Assembly (NCBI GenBank): GCA_964019425.1
Contig: OZ025820.1
Span: 744,001-808,000, forward strand
Direction of reading: 5' to 3'
Origin: Flectonema sp. DT1601
Taxonomy: Eukaryota > Euglenozoa > Diplonemea > Diplonemida > Diplonemidae
Length of the DNA: 64,000 bases
Shown here: positions 22,801 to 32,258 of the stretch, in pieces
How the letters are laid out: the number at the start of each line of letters is the position of its first letter
Position numbering within the stretch: position 1 is the first letter of the stretch
Notes under the pieces: model-generated
Databases searched by the model: none
What the model was told of the DNA's origin: nothing
Seen by the model: the letters and a program-made list of their open reading frames with translations, nothing else
Made by a program: the position numbers and the translations under genes

Positions 22801-25800
22801 GATGTGATGATAACAAATATGAATATTCGCTAAGACACCTGTAGGGTGAATGTAATTACTATTTAGTCTGATGTCTGTTGCAAACTTCTTGACCAGCCTC
22901 ACTACTTGATCAACGTGATGATAAAAAAGAATATTCGCTACTTACTACACCGGTTCGGCCGGTGGATGCAAAAATACATTCTACATGAAATATCCTGATG
23001 AGAAACTTGTTCCTCTTGTTTGTTCAACTTCCTGGACATAAGTACTTGAAGAGCCCTAATAGATCTCCCCAACCTGTCGTGATGATAAAAAAGAATATTC
23101 GCTACTTACTACACCAGTTCGGCTGGTGGATGCAAAAATACATTCTACATGAAACCCTCTGATATCTGTTTGCACCGCAATCAGTCCGACTCTCTTCGTA
23201 TTCTCATTACTTGTTAGCTGATGTGATGATAACAAATATGAATATTCGCTAAGACACCTGTAGGGTGAATGTAATTACTATTTAGTCTGATGTCTGTTGC
23301 AAACTTCTTGACCAGCCTCACTACTTGATCAACGTGATGATAAAAAAGAATATTCGCTACTTACTACACCGGTTCGGCCGGTGGATGCAAAAATACATTC
23401 TACATGAAATATCCTGATGAGAAACTTGTTCCTCTTGTTTGTTCAACTTCCTGGACATAAGTACTTGAAGAGCCCTAATAGATCTCCCCAACCTGTCGTG
23501 ATGATAAAAAAGAATATTCGCTACTTACTACACCGGTTCGGCCGGTGGATGCAAAAATACATTCTACATGAAACCCTCTGATATCTGTTTGCACCGCAAT
23601 CTGTCCGACTCTCTTCGTATTCTCATTACTTGTTAGCTGATGTGATGATAACAAATATGAATATTCGCTAAGACACCTGTAGGGTGAATGTAATTACTAT
23701 TTAGTCTGATGTCTGTTGCAAACTTCTTGACCAGCCTCACTACTTGATCGACGTGATGATAAAAAAGAATATTCGCTACTTACTACACCAGTTCGGCTGG
23801 TGGATGCAAAAATACATTCTACATGAAATACCCTGATGAGAAACTTGTTCCTCTTGTTTGTCCAACTTCAGGGACATAAGTACTTGAAGAGCCCTAATAG
23901 ATCTCCCCAACCTGTCGTGATGATAAAAAAGAATATTCGCTACTTACTACACCAGTTCGGCTGGTGGATGCAAAAATACATTCTACATGAAACCCTCTGA
24001 TATCTGTTTGCACCGCAATCTGTCCGACTCTCTTACTTATTCACTCTGTGCATCAGTAACCCTGGTGTGATCACTTCCGATGGGTCGGTACAGTGTCTGC
24101 GAGGTGGTGAAAGACGTTTCGTTTTGCTGTTTTGGGATAGTGGTTGCTTTCATTTATATTACCAAAGAAAGTGATCTATCCTGTTCTGGATGTAACCTTT
24201 TGGTTGATCACAGCAGGGAACCTAGCTGGGATTTGTCAATAGTCATTACAGAGAAATCAACAGTCTTTCTTTTGATTATTTCTGTTTCGTCACCGACGTG
24301 ATGATAAAAAAGAATATTCGCTACTTACAACACCGGTTCGGCTGGTGGATGCAAAAATACATTCTACAATGAAAAAATCTGATTGTATCTGTCTCTGTTA
24401 TTATATTTACTTTACAATTAAAAGGGAATGAATTACTAATACAACATACTATTCACCACACACAGGTTTGTCGGTACCAAGGTTCATCTCAAAGCAGTGC
24501 CGAAGAAATAAGAAAGAAATGTCAAGAAGCTTATAATATTCAGAAGAGTCATGATGCTCATGGTCATCGTAATAAAAGATGTTTGCTATTTGTGGATGAG
24601 GCTGGACTTGTTAAGGGAGAAGGTAATCAAAGAAAATGGGCATTAAAAGTTCTCCACTACTACTTAGAAGGAGCGAATATTGCTTCTGTTTTAATGACTA
24701 ACCAACCACTAGATCCAGCGATAAGTAACAGGTGTATTGAAGTGTACATGGATAAACCCCGTCCTGAGGAACTATCTTCAATGTGTGCTGGAATTCTTCA
24801 TAGAGATGGAATGCATGGATTAACTGATTTAGCGAGATCTGTTGTTCCTGCCTGTTGCTCTGCATTCCACTCGTTATTATCAATAGTAGATAGTGAAGAA
24901 ACGACAGTAGGAACTGATAAACATGATTTAGGAACTCTTCCTGAAGACTATCAATGGTGGTTTGGTCTCCGTGATTTATTTCACATGATGAGATACATAA
25001 GAAGATATCAACCGACTACATCATCTCCATCACTAATTGACGTTACTCCATCAATTATTACTCGGGCGTTAGAAAGAAACTTTAACGGACCAAATAAAAT
25101 GTTTGATCGAGTGCTATCAGTATTTGGTAACGCTTTAGGAAACGTCGATGAGAACTTCTCTGCTGATAAATTAGGAGAGAGTTTACGTTGCAAATTAGAC
25201 ATAATTATCGACAGCATCCACGATAACAACAGAGCATCAGAACATTGTTCTGGTAAGAATCTGAATGACATGTGGGTACGTTTTAAACTCCTTGTTGACG
25301 ACACGGATGATGGTTCTGCTCTTCAACTTCTACGACAAACCGGAATTGAAGAATTTCAAGATGCTAAAGTATTATCACTTTCAGCTGTAAGTCAGGGAGA
25401 TGATTTAATGCCTGTCACAGTTGTTAGTCAAATCACTGCTGCTATGGAGACTGGGAAGACTGTTTGGCTTACAAACACTAGAGAAATAGATGCATGTTTA
25501 TTTGATGTATTTAATCAGTCCTATGTCGTAGCAAGTAATGGAAGAGGTGAAATTCTACACTTTGTAGCAGTAGCAGTTGGGGCAGCACTGGAGTATAAGA
25601 AAGTTCATCGAGACTTTCAATGTATTGTTCAAGTTACTAAACGAGAGTTGCAAGGAAGGGAAAAAGTACTTCCATCTCCATTCCTAAATAGATTAGAGAA
25701 GTTTACGATATCTGTTTCTGATGTAGTTCAGCATGCGATCAATAGACTGTCACCAGAAGAACAACAAACATGTCATATGTTACGTAACAAACTTCAACAC

Positions 25801-28800
25801 TTCGAAAACACTCTCACAGTGTCTAGATACAATTGCTTATTCTCTGACTGTAAATCCGACACATTCGATTCACTCTTATTGGAAGCTCTTCAAAGCAGTT
25901 CTCTTATCCCAATCCGATACAGCAACAGACTTAAGAATGACAGCGCCTTATGTAGATTCTTATACCCAACTGACAATGTTGTTGCTATTTGGAGATCTCT
26001 TTCTACTCGATTGCTACAACTAATGCATCCAGAGGGAATGTTATTAGCACAACGAGTATTAAAAGAACACAGTCCTTGTTATCTAAGAGCGTTCTTTAGA
26101 GACTTAGAGCCATGGTCGCTGACTAATTATTTTGTGTTCTTATCAAATCAAGAGGAAGGCTGGTTGAAATCGGTGGTGTACTCCCCTGCTAATGTAGACT
26201 TTCCATCATTATTAAAGAACATTCCCCGTTGTAAGTACGTATCTGTCGATACGTTGTTAGAGAGTGAGAGAGGTCAAGAGTTTCTTAAAGAATCGCTTTA
26301 CTCATTTTGCAGTGATACCAGCGAGGATTCAGATTCTATTTTCGCGGTCATTATTAGTCCTGAATCGATAGGTCAGCCAGAATATCACGAAATGCAGCAC
26401 ATTCTGGACACCCCTCCTGATGAAATGAAAGACGACCACCTAAACAAGGCTGTCGTACTTTTACAAGTCGTTCCCGCGGGTTGGGAAGAAGCAGGAGATT
26501 ACTTACAGAAAGTAACTCCTTTATTTGGAACTGGTTGGGACAATGTATACATAGATGCAGCTGCAGAGAATGTTGGCGCTAATATAATGCAATACATTGA
26601 TCTGAGTATCGCTGGTAAAATACCACCACAACCACAACCAGAATGGAGAGACATGGAAGGAGTTGTTGACCAAGCTCTGAACTCACTATTCCAAGCTCAG
26701 GCTGAGTCTAAAACTCTTTGGGTTGAAGTTCCTTCTGAGGATCCGGCTGCGGCGCTGTATGATTTGAAACGTCCTTTTGGTGAACAGGTTTCAGTCGCAA
26801 AGAAACTTCTAGAAGTGTGTCCCATCGTACGCAAGACACTCTTAAAGCTGTACAGACAGAGACTACCAACTCCCGAGGAACTGATTGCTATGGCAGTTGA
26901 GGTCGCTTCTCATGATAAACCAACTCATTCATTAGTTCAAAGACTTCTCGATGAGGAGTTAAAAGCACCGACAGCACTTGTGACTCTGGCGCTTCGTCTT
27001 TTATGTGATGATAGAAATGCTTCAGTTTTGCTTTCGTTTTCTAAAAATAAAACTCCTGAAGAGATTTCTCTTCACAAAACATGTGATGACGTAATTGGAA
27101 GAGTCCTCCATCGACAGGCAACTCACACTACTTTCGATCAGCTTCGTAGAATGAGAACTGTTGACCAGCCTTCATTGTTTGTAGGAGCTTCATCACCTAG
27201 CCTCCCAGGATCATTCGCAATCCGTGAGTATCTTCAATCAGGTATCACAGCCATACAATGGAAATCTAATCCTGTAACTGAATCGGCTAAGCTTGAAAAA
27301 TTATACAGCGACTTTGATGTTATAGAAATCATACATTCAAACAGTAGATATATGCATTTATTCTTTCAAGATTGTATTAAGAGTCTTGTTAAACACAATT
27401 CATGTGAAGTTTGCACGATAACAGCTAAATGGGTATACAAGTTAGTTTGTTGTTTGCATTGGTCAGTCTTTAAAAAACCAGCTACAGTCTGGTCAGCAGT
27501 AACCCTCTGCACCACTCACAGTGACGTCATTAAAGGCTATATATTAGCAATGTTACCATTGGCTGCTACATCAGTACTTCAGCATTTGGAGGGTGAGAAA
27601 TGTGAATATTTTTTTAACACGGTTTTGGATGAAAAGGCATCATCGAGCAGGTCTGTATCATGGGTAGCAAACACACTGTCTCCGATGTTATTGAAGACTG
27701 TACTTCCTGTGATGGTTAATAAATTAGATCAACTTTTAGTGGCATTATCGTGTGTGTTAAGTAGAGTAGAACAGACTGTCGAAGGGAAGAAACATCTTTC
27801 AAGTTGGTTTATAGCTTCGGAGATGTTGCGGAGAGAGGATCGATCAGTTCCTGAGATTCGAACTTTCATCGAATCTTGTGACGATTTGAAATTATTTATT
27901 GACCTTCCGACTTTAGCACTTGCTCTTGATAAGAACAAAGCAGCTATCCCAGGTGTAACAATTCAACTCGCTGAATACGCAATCGCATTATCGCAATCAG
28001 GTCAGAATGACTCTCTCGTCTCAAAGGTTACTAACATCGTCTTGAAAAATATTTCATCTGTTGATGTGTCTCGTGGATTCTGTTGTAGAGCTTTAGAAGT
28101 AATTCTTCGTTTATTAAAACCTCAAGACATCCTCAATGCTGCTCAAGAGCAGTTTTCAATTCGCAAACCAGGTCTTGTTGACAACGCTGACATCCCTCCA
28201 GTTCTTAGCATCTTAGAATTTCCTATTGTCTTAACAGATGTGTACATCGCTTTGTTTGACGTGTCTTATGACGCCGCCTTGGGATTGAATGGTGAAAGGT
28301 TAGATGAAGTTGGTTTATTAGCAAAGGAAATGATAACGCTATTTGAATCACCGAAATCATCAAACACTGCTGAAGATTTATTTCACAAAGTACGCACGTG
28401 TGCGATTGAACAGGCTTTTGTTAGTGCTCTTGCGAGGGCTTTTATACGAACAGCTGATGATATATCATGGGAACCTCAATTTATGAGTGATCCAGAAATA
28501 ACGAAATGCATAAGCAAAGTAGCAAAGGTTCTGTTTGAAGAACCTGGATTTGTGTGTCCAGAACGTGGAAGTGAACAGGACACAGATCTCATCTCAAATC
28601 CAACTAACGCAGCGATTGAATCGAATCAACTTACTTTTATAAAAGGTCTCGAACAAGGAACTGGTGCAATCAGAGGAATGGGTACCAAGGCTATGTTAGA
28701 ATATTTACGTGATCAGGTTTCACAGGAAAATGATCAACCAGGATCGATAATCAAAGTTTGTGGAGAAGGAATGCGTCATAAATGTCAAAACGCTGAATCC

Positions 28801-31800
28801 TTAGCAACGAGACCAGGTGATTTACCTTTTGTTTATAAACTTGACGACCCTCTTCATGACTCGTATGTTTCTCTTCAGAGACAGTTAACACTTTGCGCTG
28901 ACGAGGTAAACGTTCAATCACTTGGCTTATCAAAAGTATTGTCAAAAATAGAAATCATGCTTTCGAAGCATAAGATTGAGGAAGTTCGTCTTCTCGTATT
29001 TTATGTAGGACTGAGATGCTTCTTTGGTGAGGGTGCTATTCATCCTTTGGCAAAAGAAATTTCAATTGATCCGTACCTCCAAAAGGAATTATCCCTTTCT
29101 GAAAGACAACAACGAATCCTACACATCGCTTATGACAAGAGTCAGTTGGATGTTATCAGCCAACGTGAGAATAGCAAGGCAGGTGTTTTTGCTTCTCTTC
29201 AAAAAGGATTCTCCGTCGACTGGACTGAAACAATTTGCGCTGCATGGGCTGTAGCTGCATCTCTTCCAGACACATTCTTTGGATCTTTATTGTTATCGGT
29301 TGAAGATCAAAAAGATTATTTCATACCTGGGGATCGAACTGGAGGCTCCATGACTGCTGGCGGCAACTACAAATTTGACTGTGTGACTCAGCTAGATGAG
29401 TCGGGTAACTTAGACTCTTACGCAAATAAACAACCAGTTCTATCAACTGGAGCATGTTACTTACTATGGGGATTAGAGTTTGGGTTGTTGGCGTTACAAT
29501 TGGCAATCTTTCCTGAAGCGTTAGACACTTTGTGGCATTACATGTTCAGTAATACACTGCACTCAAGGACTTATGGGTATCAACAAAACTTAAGTAATTA
29601 TGTTCACATGTTAAATCAAGTAACTGAGAGATCAATGGCATACCATTTACACATGGGTACTCACACTGGGTTAACAGTTGATGAAGCACAGCGTATGTTT
29701 GCGTTCTTCTGCTACCATCTAGTGGTAGGAGATCCTGTAGAGATTGCTGCTTCTAAAAGAATGAACAGTCAAACGAGAGATGATGCTCTTGCAGTTGAAA
29801 AGATTGTTGAACGATTCTGGAAGGAACACACAACAACACAAAAAGCAACCCTATCAAGACCACAATCAGATATGTGTCATACCTTAAGAGCTTTAACACA
29901 GTGGATTGATAAAGGTGAAAGTAATTGTTTAGTTCGTTCAGGAGTTGTTTTGCTACGACTTGACTGTCTCGGAGGTGGTGAAAAATCAATGCTGCTCGAT
30001 CTGCACCTCCATGAAAGGGAAAAACTTCGAATCACAGCACCACTCATAATAAAAATATTAAATTTTTGCTGGTCAGTTTTTGAAGGACTGAGTGGTAAGC
30101 TGCTGTTTACGACTCAAGATGACACTCCGAATGCCTATCGAGGAGTTATGGAACTTCTACGTGAACATGTTCAACCAGCACAGTACGAAAGAACTGTGAA
30201 GCTTTTCTCTGATATAAAACGGCTTTGGAATTCCTTCCGAAAGAATGTTGGACCCATCGACTTTGAATGCCAAGAAGGAGGAATAAACATCGACATGGAT
30301 CAACACAGTTCTATGACAGGTGCTGTTGGTTTACCCGATACGTTAGACTTTTGGATAACAGAATCAGATAGTGAAGACCCTTCTCATAAGAATCTAATTA
30401 AGGCGGCACTCATATCTCTAATTGATAAATATAATCACACTCTTGACGTACTAACTCCATTTGGAATATCTACTGACGATGTTGATCCGATGCTACTCGA
30501 TGCTTGTAAACCAGATTTGCTTCATCAATGTCATGATTCTATCCTCACAGTCTCTCGCAGTTTTGTCCCAAGAAATGGAACACCTCAATGGAAAGATATC
30601 GAAAGTGAAGTGTCATTTTCTTCTGGTCTTTTCGCACCGAAATTCTTACCAGCTCATTTACCATCATTCGTATACACTTCAGAGACCACTCCTATCAAGT
30701 CTGCTGAGGTTGAACAGATGGCCACCGCTTTGGTATGACTTTAGATGAAATATCTTTTTTTTTTTTTTTTTTTTGAAAAAAAATAACAAAATAATAATAA
30801 ACAGCTTGCTCTACAACCTGACAGACACTTAACACCCCTACCGGTGGGTTTTGAGGAACAGTTGAGAAAATGTTGCAACAACTTCACAGAAGCCCAAGTA
30901 TGTACATACGCAATTCATCAGCCTAATCTGAACAATTGTCTTCTTACAATGAAAATTATAAATTTAATAAAAAAAAACAGGTAACTACTATGGTGTTAGG
31001 GCTCATGGCTGCTTTCAAAGCTAGAAACACATCTCCTGAAATGTCTCTTTATAGCGCACTTGGTACTCGATGGGAAGGTGCTGTTAGCTCATTTTCTTCA
31101 AAGTCTACACTACCTCTGTGTGAAAGACAGATGAAGGGATTTGTATGTAACAGTTTTTTGAGTTTTATTATTTATTTTCATAACGTATGTAGAAGGATGA
31201 TATAAAAAAGAAAACACTAAATACAGTTGGTTTGTCATTTAAGAGAAACACTCATACTGTTCGTTGATAAGATGGAACGAACCGACTGGTTGACAACAGA
31301 TGTGAGCAGTGCTTATAAGGTTAAAATGTCTGAAGAAACAATAGCGGAAATTGAAAGGAATTTGGAAGCTTATCAAAACACTATTCCGTTAGACGTTGTG
31401 ATAGAAGAGTTGACTGTTTTATTGACAGCTTTGAGAAATTCAGCATCACACACGGAATACCTCCAACCTGATATCGAACTCGGTACTTTCCTTGAGGACG
31501 TATTGATGTGGACTGTCGATGGAACTGCTTGCTCTGTTTTGAAATCTATTCCGATGTCTTGTCTCGTTGATCTGACGCTTCAAATCAAACGATCTCTTGC
31601 TCGTATTCGTAGACAGCAACAGTCAACAACATGGTCAGAAGAAGGTTCTGATCTTAACGAAAAACCACATTTCATAGCCCCCAATCTAGACTACATATCT
31701 GGTGATGGAATCGGGTTAACCCTCAACGATGAGTTGATTGTTATAGATGTTCAAAAAGGATCACCTGCAGACCAATCTGGTTTGAAAAAAGGCATTCAAA

Positions 31801-32258
31801 TAGCCAGCATCAACAATGTGGTATTACAGCCTTCAGCTGAAGGTAGACGAGCAGCAGAGGTTTTTCTATCAGAACTCGATCAAGACTTCGATACAGCGAT
31901 TGAATTATCAGTGAGGAATGAACCTTTAGAAAGTCAAACAGTGTTGAATTCTTTAGATCGAATTAGACAACTTTCTGATGATTATTCAAAAGTTAGAGCA
32001 GAGTGTAAGTCTCAACAGAAAGACTTACACAGTCAGGCTATTCAATTCAAACAGACTGTTTCTCATCTTCAGGAACGACTAGAAACAGCAGAGTCTCAAC
32101 TCAGGTCTGAACGTTCAACGAGGAGACAACAAGAAAAGACAATCAGAACTTTGACTCGTCAAAATTCAAAACCTAGTTTAACTGATGGAGGTAACAATTT
32201 TGTTGCGTCACCTCTAGGATCATCTGGTGTACTACCTCCGGTTGATGAGGATTGTTGA
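7880..32258 (+). CDS. Giant RNF213-like AAA+ protein with SPRY-like and PDZ domains, six exons
   Basis: Exons 7880-9158, 9224-19110, 24466-30732, 30805-30897, 30981-31142 and 31227-32258 join into one frame of 6,240 codons including the stop. Three P-loops are visible: AGTGKS (about 2701, with a degenerate Walker B), GPSGTGKS (3086-3093, Walker B MIDEMN about 3412, sensor-like AVNPAKKDQY) and HGPPGTSKT (3689-3697, Walker B LLFVDEAGL about 3762, then MTNQPLD). The stretch PSPFLNRLEKF (about 4125-4135) and the YQGSSQSSAEEI segment at the exon 2/3 joint are hallmarks of RNF213 (mysterin). Residues about 1791-1870 look PDZ-like, 1906-2022 and 2036-2206 SPRY-like, and 6055-6130 is a good PDZ (GIGLTLND, GSPADQSGLKKG) followed by a coiled coil. 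Human RNF213 is a giant ubiquitin ligase (5,207 residues) involved in lipid and pathogen handling. No RING or RZ finger is visible here, so ligase activity is doubtful. Confidence 0.85.
9159..9223 (+). other. Cis-intron 1 of the giant gene (65 nt)
   Basis: GTATG donor and AACAG acceptor. Removing it joins two frames so that the protein reads SSGIFIERVG across the joint. It is the only phase-1 intron in the window. Confidence 0.85.
19148..19231 (+). ncRNA. Box C/D snoRNA-like gene, family A (first copy, A2 3' end)
   Basis: 84 nt from C box GTGATGA to D box CTGA (19228-19231). Internally it has a guide-like GAATATTCGCTA, a stem CACCAG/CTGGTG closing a TTCGG loop and a C'-like GTGGATG. Copies come in two 3' versions that share the first ~75 nt. 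A2 (GAAACCCT before the D box) always precedes a B element or the truncated follower. A1 (GAAATACC or GAAATATC) always precedes a C element. Both would be 2'-O-methylation guides with fibrillarin/NOP56/NOP58/15.5K if functional (family knowledge). Terminal stems are weak. The call rests on box motifs, size, tandem repetition and compensatory changes. Confidence 0.75.
19292..19359 (+). ncRNA. Box C/D snoRNA-like gene, family B (first of 11 copies)
   Basis: 68 nt from C box GTGATGA to D box CTGA (19356-19359). The other copies start at 19710, 20128, 20383, 21293, 21548, 21803, 22549, 22804, 23223 and 23642, each exactly 144 nt after the start of its A2 partner. B is a paralogue of A: both share GTGATGATAA, GAATATTCGCTA, a CACC/GGTG stem and a GGTGnATG C'-like box. 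The segment before the D box, TTACTATTTAGT, is complementary to ACTAAATAGTAA, which resembles a conserved SSU rRNA segment. All copies lie on the sense strand of the host intron. Confidence 0.75.
19403..19486 (+). ncRNA. Box C/D snoRNA-like gene, family A (first A1 copy)
   Basis: Same body as the copy at 19148, but the internal stem reads CACCGG/CCGGTG, a compensatory double change, and the 3' guide ends in GAAATACC before the D box CTGA at 19483-19486. A1 copies start at 19403, 19821, 20494, 20658, 20821, 20985, 21914, 22077, 22241, 22915, 23334 and 23753; each is followed by a C element. Confidence 0.75.
19487..19554 (+). ncRNA. Hairpin element C (candidate single-hairpin H/ACA RNA), first of 12 copies
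   Basis: Lies between the D box of an A1 copy and the next A. It can fold with a lower stem CTCTT/AAGAG, an internal loop and an apical stem TGTCC/GGACA, followed by an AGA triplet (19549-19551) with three more bases. Single-hairpin guides with an AGA box are typical of trypanosomes and Euglena (family knowledge). Three sequence versions occur: TGTCC/GGACA, TGTTC/GGACA and TGTCC/GGGCA. All keep five pairs using G.U, and CTCTT changes to TTCTT, also still pairing. The left side of the pocket is short, so the H/ACA call is tentative; the element could also be spacer. Confidence 0.4.
22077..22160 (+). ncRNA. Family A copy with a disrupted internal stem
   Basis: The only A copy whose internal stem carries a mismatch (CACCAG facing CTCGTG). 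Otherwise like its neighbours. Possibly a decaying copy or a sequencing error. Confidence 0.6.
23917..24000 (+). ncRNA. Last regular family A copy, follower truncated
   Basis: A2-type copy. The usual spacer leading to a B element continues for about 35 nt and then diverges near 24035, so no B follows. This marks the right edge of the regular array. Confidence 0.65.
24001..24297. other. Unique spacer at the right end of the array
   Basis: About 260 nt with no match to units A, B or C. It can form a hairpin around AACC-TTTT-GGTT (about 24196-24209) flanked by CCTG/CAGG, but no AGA or ACA box sits at the right distance. A 73-codon ORF (24080-24301) has no recognisable features. It may hold another small RNA that cannot be typed by eye. 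Confidence 0.35.
24298..24382 (+). ncRNA. Diverged final family A copy
   Basis: 85 nt from GTGATGA to CTGA (24379-24382). It keeps the C box, GAATATTCGCTA and the stem (as CACCGG/CTGGTG with a G.U pair). It differs in the D' region (TTACAACACC) and the 3' guide (TTCTACAATGAAAAAAT). It could be the oldest copy or one with a new target. Confidence 0.65.
30733..30804 (+). other. Cis-intron 3 of the giant gene (72 nt)
   Basis: Phase 0, GTATGA donor, long T run, AACAG acceptor. The frame would otherwise stop at 30738. Confidence 0.85.
30898..30980 (+). other. Cis-intron 4 of the giant gene (83 nt)
   Basis: Phase 0, GTATGT donor, AAACAG acceptor. It links the 31-codon exon 30805-30897 to exon 30981-31142. 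Confidence 0.85.
31143..31226 (+). other. Cis-intron 5 of the giant gene (84 nt)
   Basis: Phase 0, GTATGT donor, ATACAG acceptor. It joins MKGF to LVCHLRETL, leading into the C-terminal PDZ/coiled-coil exon. An earlier AG at 31191-31192 is a possible alternative acceptor but would break the frame. Confidence 0.8.

Larger units (their letters stand above)
19148..24382 (+). repeat. Tandem array of A-B and A-C snoRNA-like units
   Basis: Family A is present 25 times, with C-box starts at 19148, 19403, 19566, 19821, 19984, 20239, 20494, 20658, 20821, 20985, 21149, 21404, 21659, 21914, 22077, 22241, 22405, 22660, 22915, 23079, 23334, 23498, 23753, 23917 and 24298. An A followed by B spans 255 nt; an A followed by C spans 163 or 164 nt. 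Unit order is AB, AC, AB, AC, AB, AB, AC x4, AB x3, AC x3, AB, AB, AC, AB, AC, AB, AC, then an A with truncated follower and, after 381 nt, a diverged final A. Copies differ by only a few bases, so the array is young or homogenised by unequal exchange. Copy number could be misassembled. Confidence 0.95.
19111..24465 (+). other. Giant cis-intron 2 (5,355 nt) hosting the snoRNA-like array
   Basis: The donor is GAG|GTATGTTT with a long T run behind it. The acceptor is CACACACAG|GTTTGTCGG, with a TACTAAT branch-like motif at about 24434-24440. Splicing is phase 0 and restores the conserved RNF213-family segment CYISEVCRYQGSSQSSAEEI between Walker A and Walker B, which is strong evidence that the exons belong together. 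Reading through without splicing stops at 19221. The intron is about fifty times longer than the other nine introns of the window. Nearly all of it is tandem small-RNA-like units on the same strand as the gene. Confidence 0.85.

Noticed and set aside
19148-24000. Regular repeats with alternating spacers, CRISPR-like at first sight
   Set aside because: Repeats are 84 nt, 'spacers' are themselves only two repeated sequences, and the host is a eukaryotic gene with introns.
24080-24301. 73-codon ORF at the right edge of the array
   Set aside because: Lies inside the intron, ends within the last snoRNA-like copy, and shows no family features.
19148-24382. Array as spliced-leader RNA or 5S rRNA tandem genes
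   Set aside because: No splice donor after a 20-40 nt leader and no Sm site in the units, and no 5S-like length or internal promoter; C and D boxes at fixed distance fit snoRNA better.
27403-27465. Cluster C-x2-C then CC-x2-H in the giant protein as a possible RING
   Set aside because: Spacing and residues do not fit C3HC4 or RZ fingers, and the surrounding sequence looks helical.
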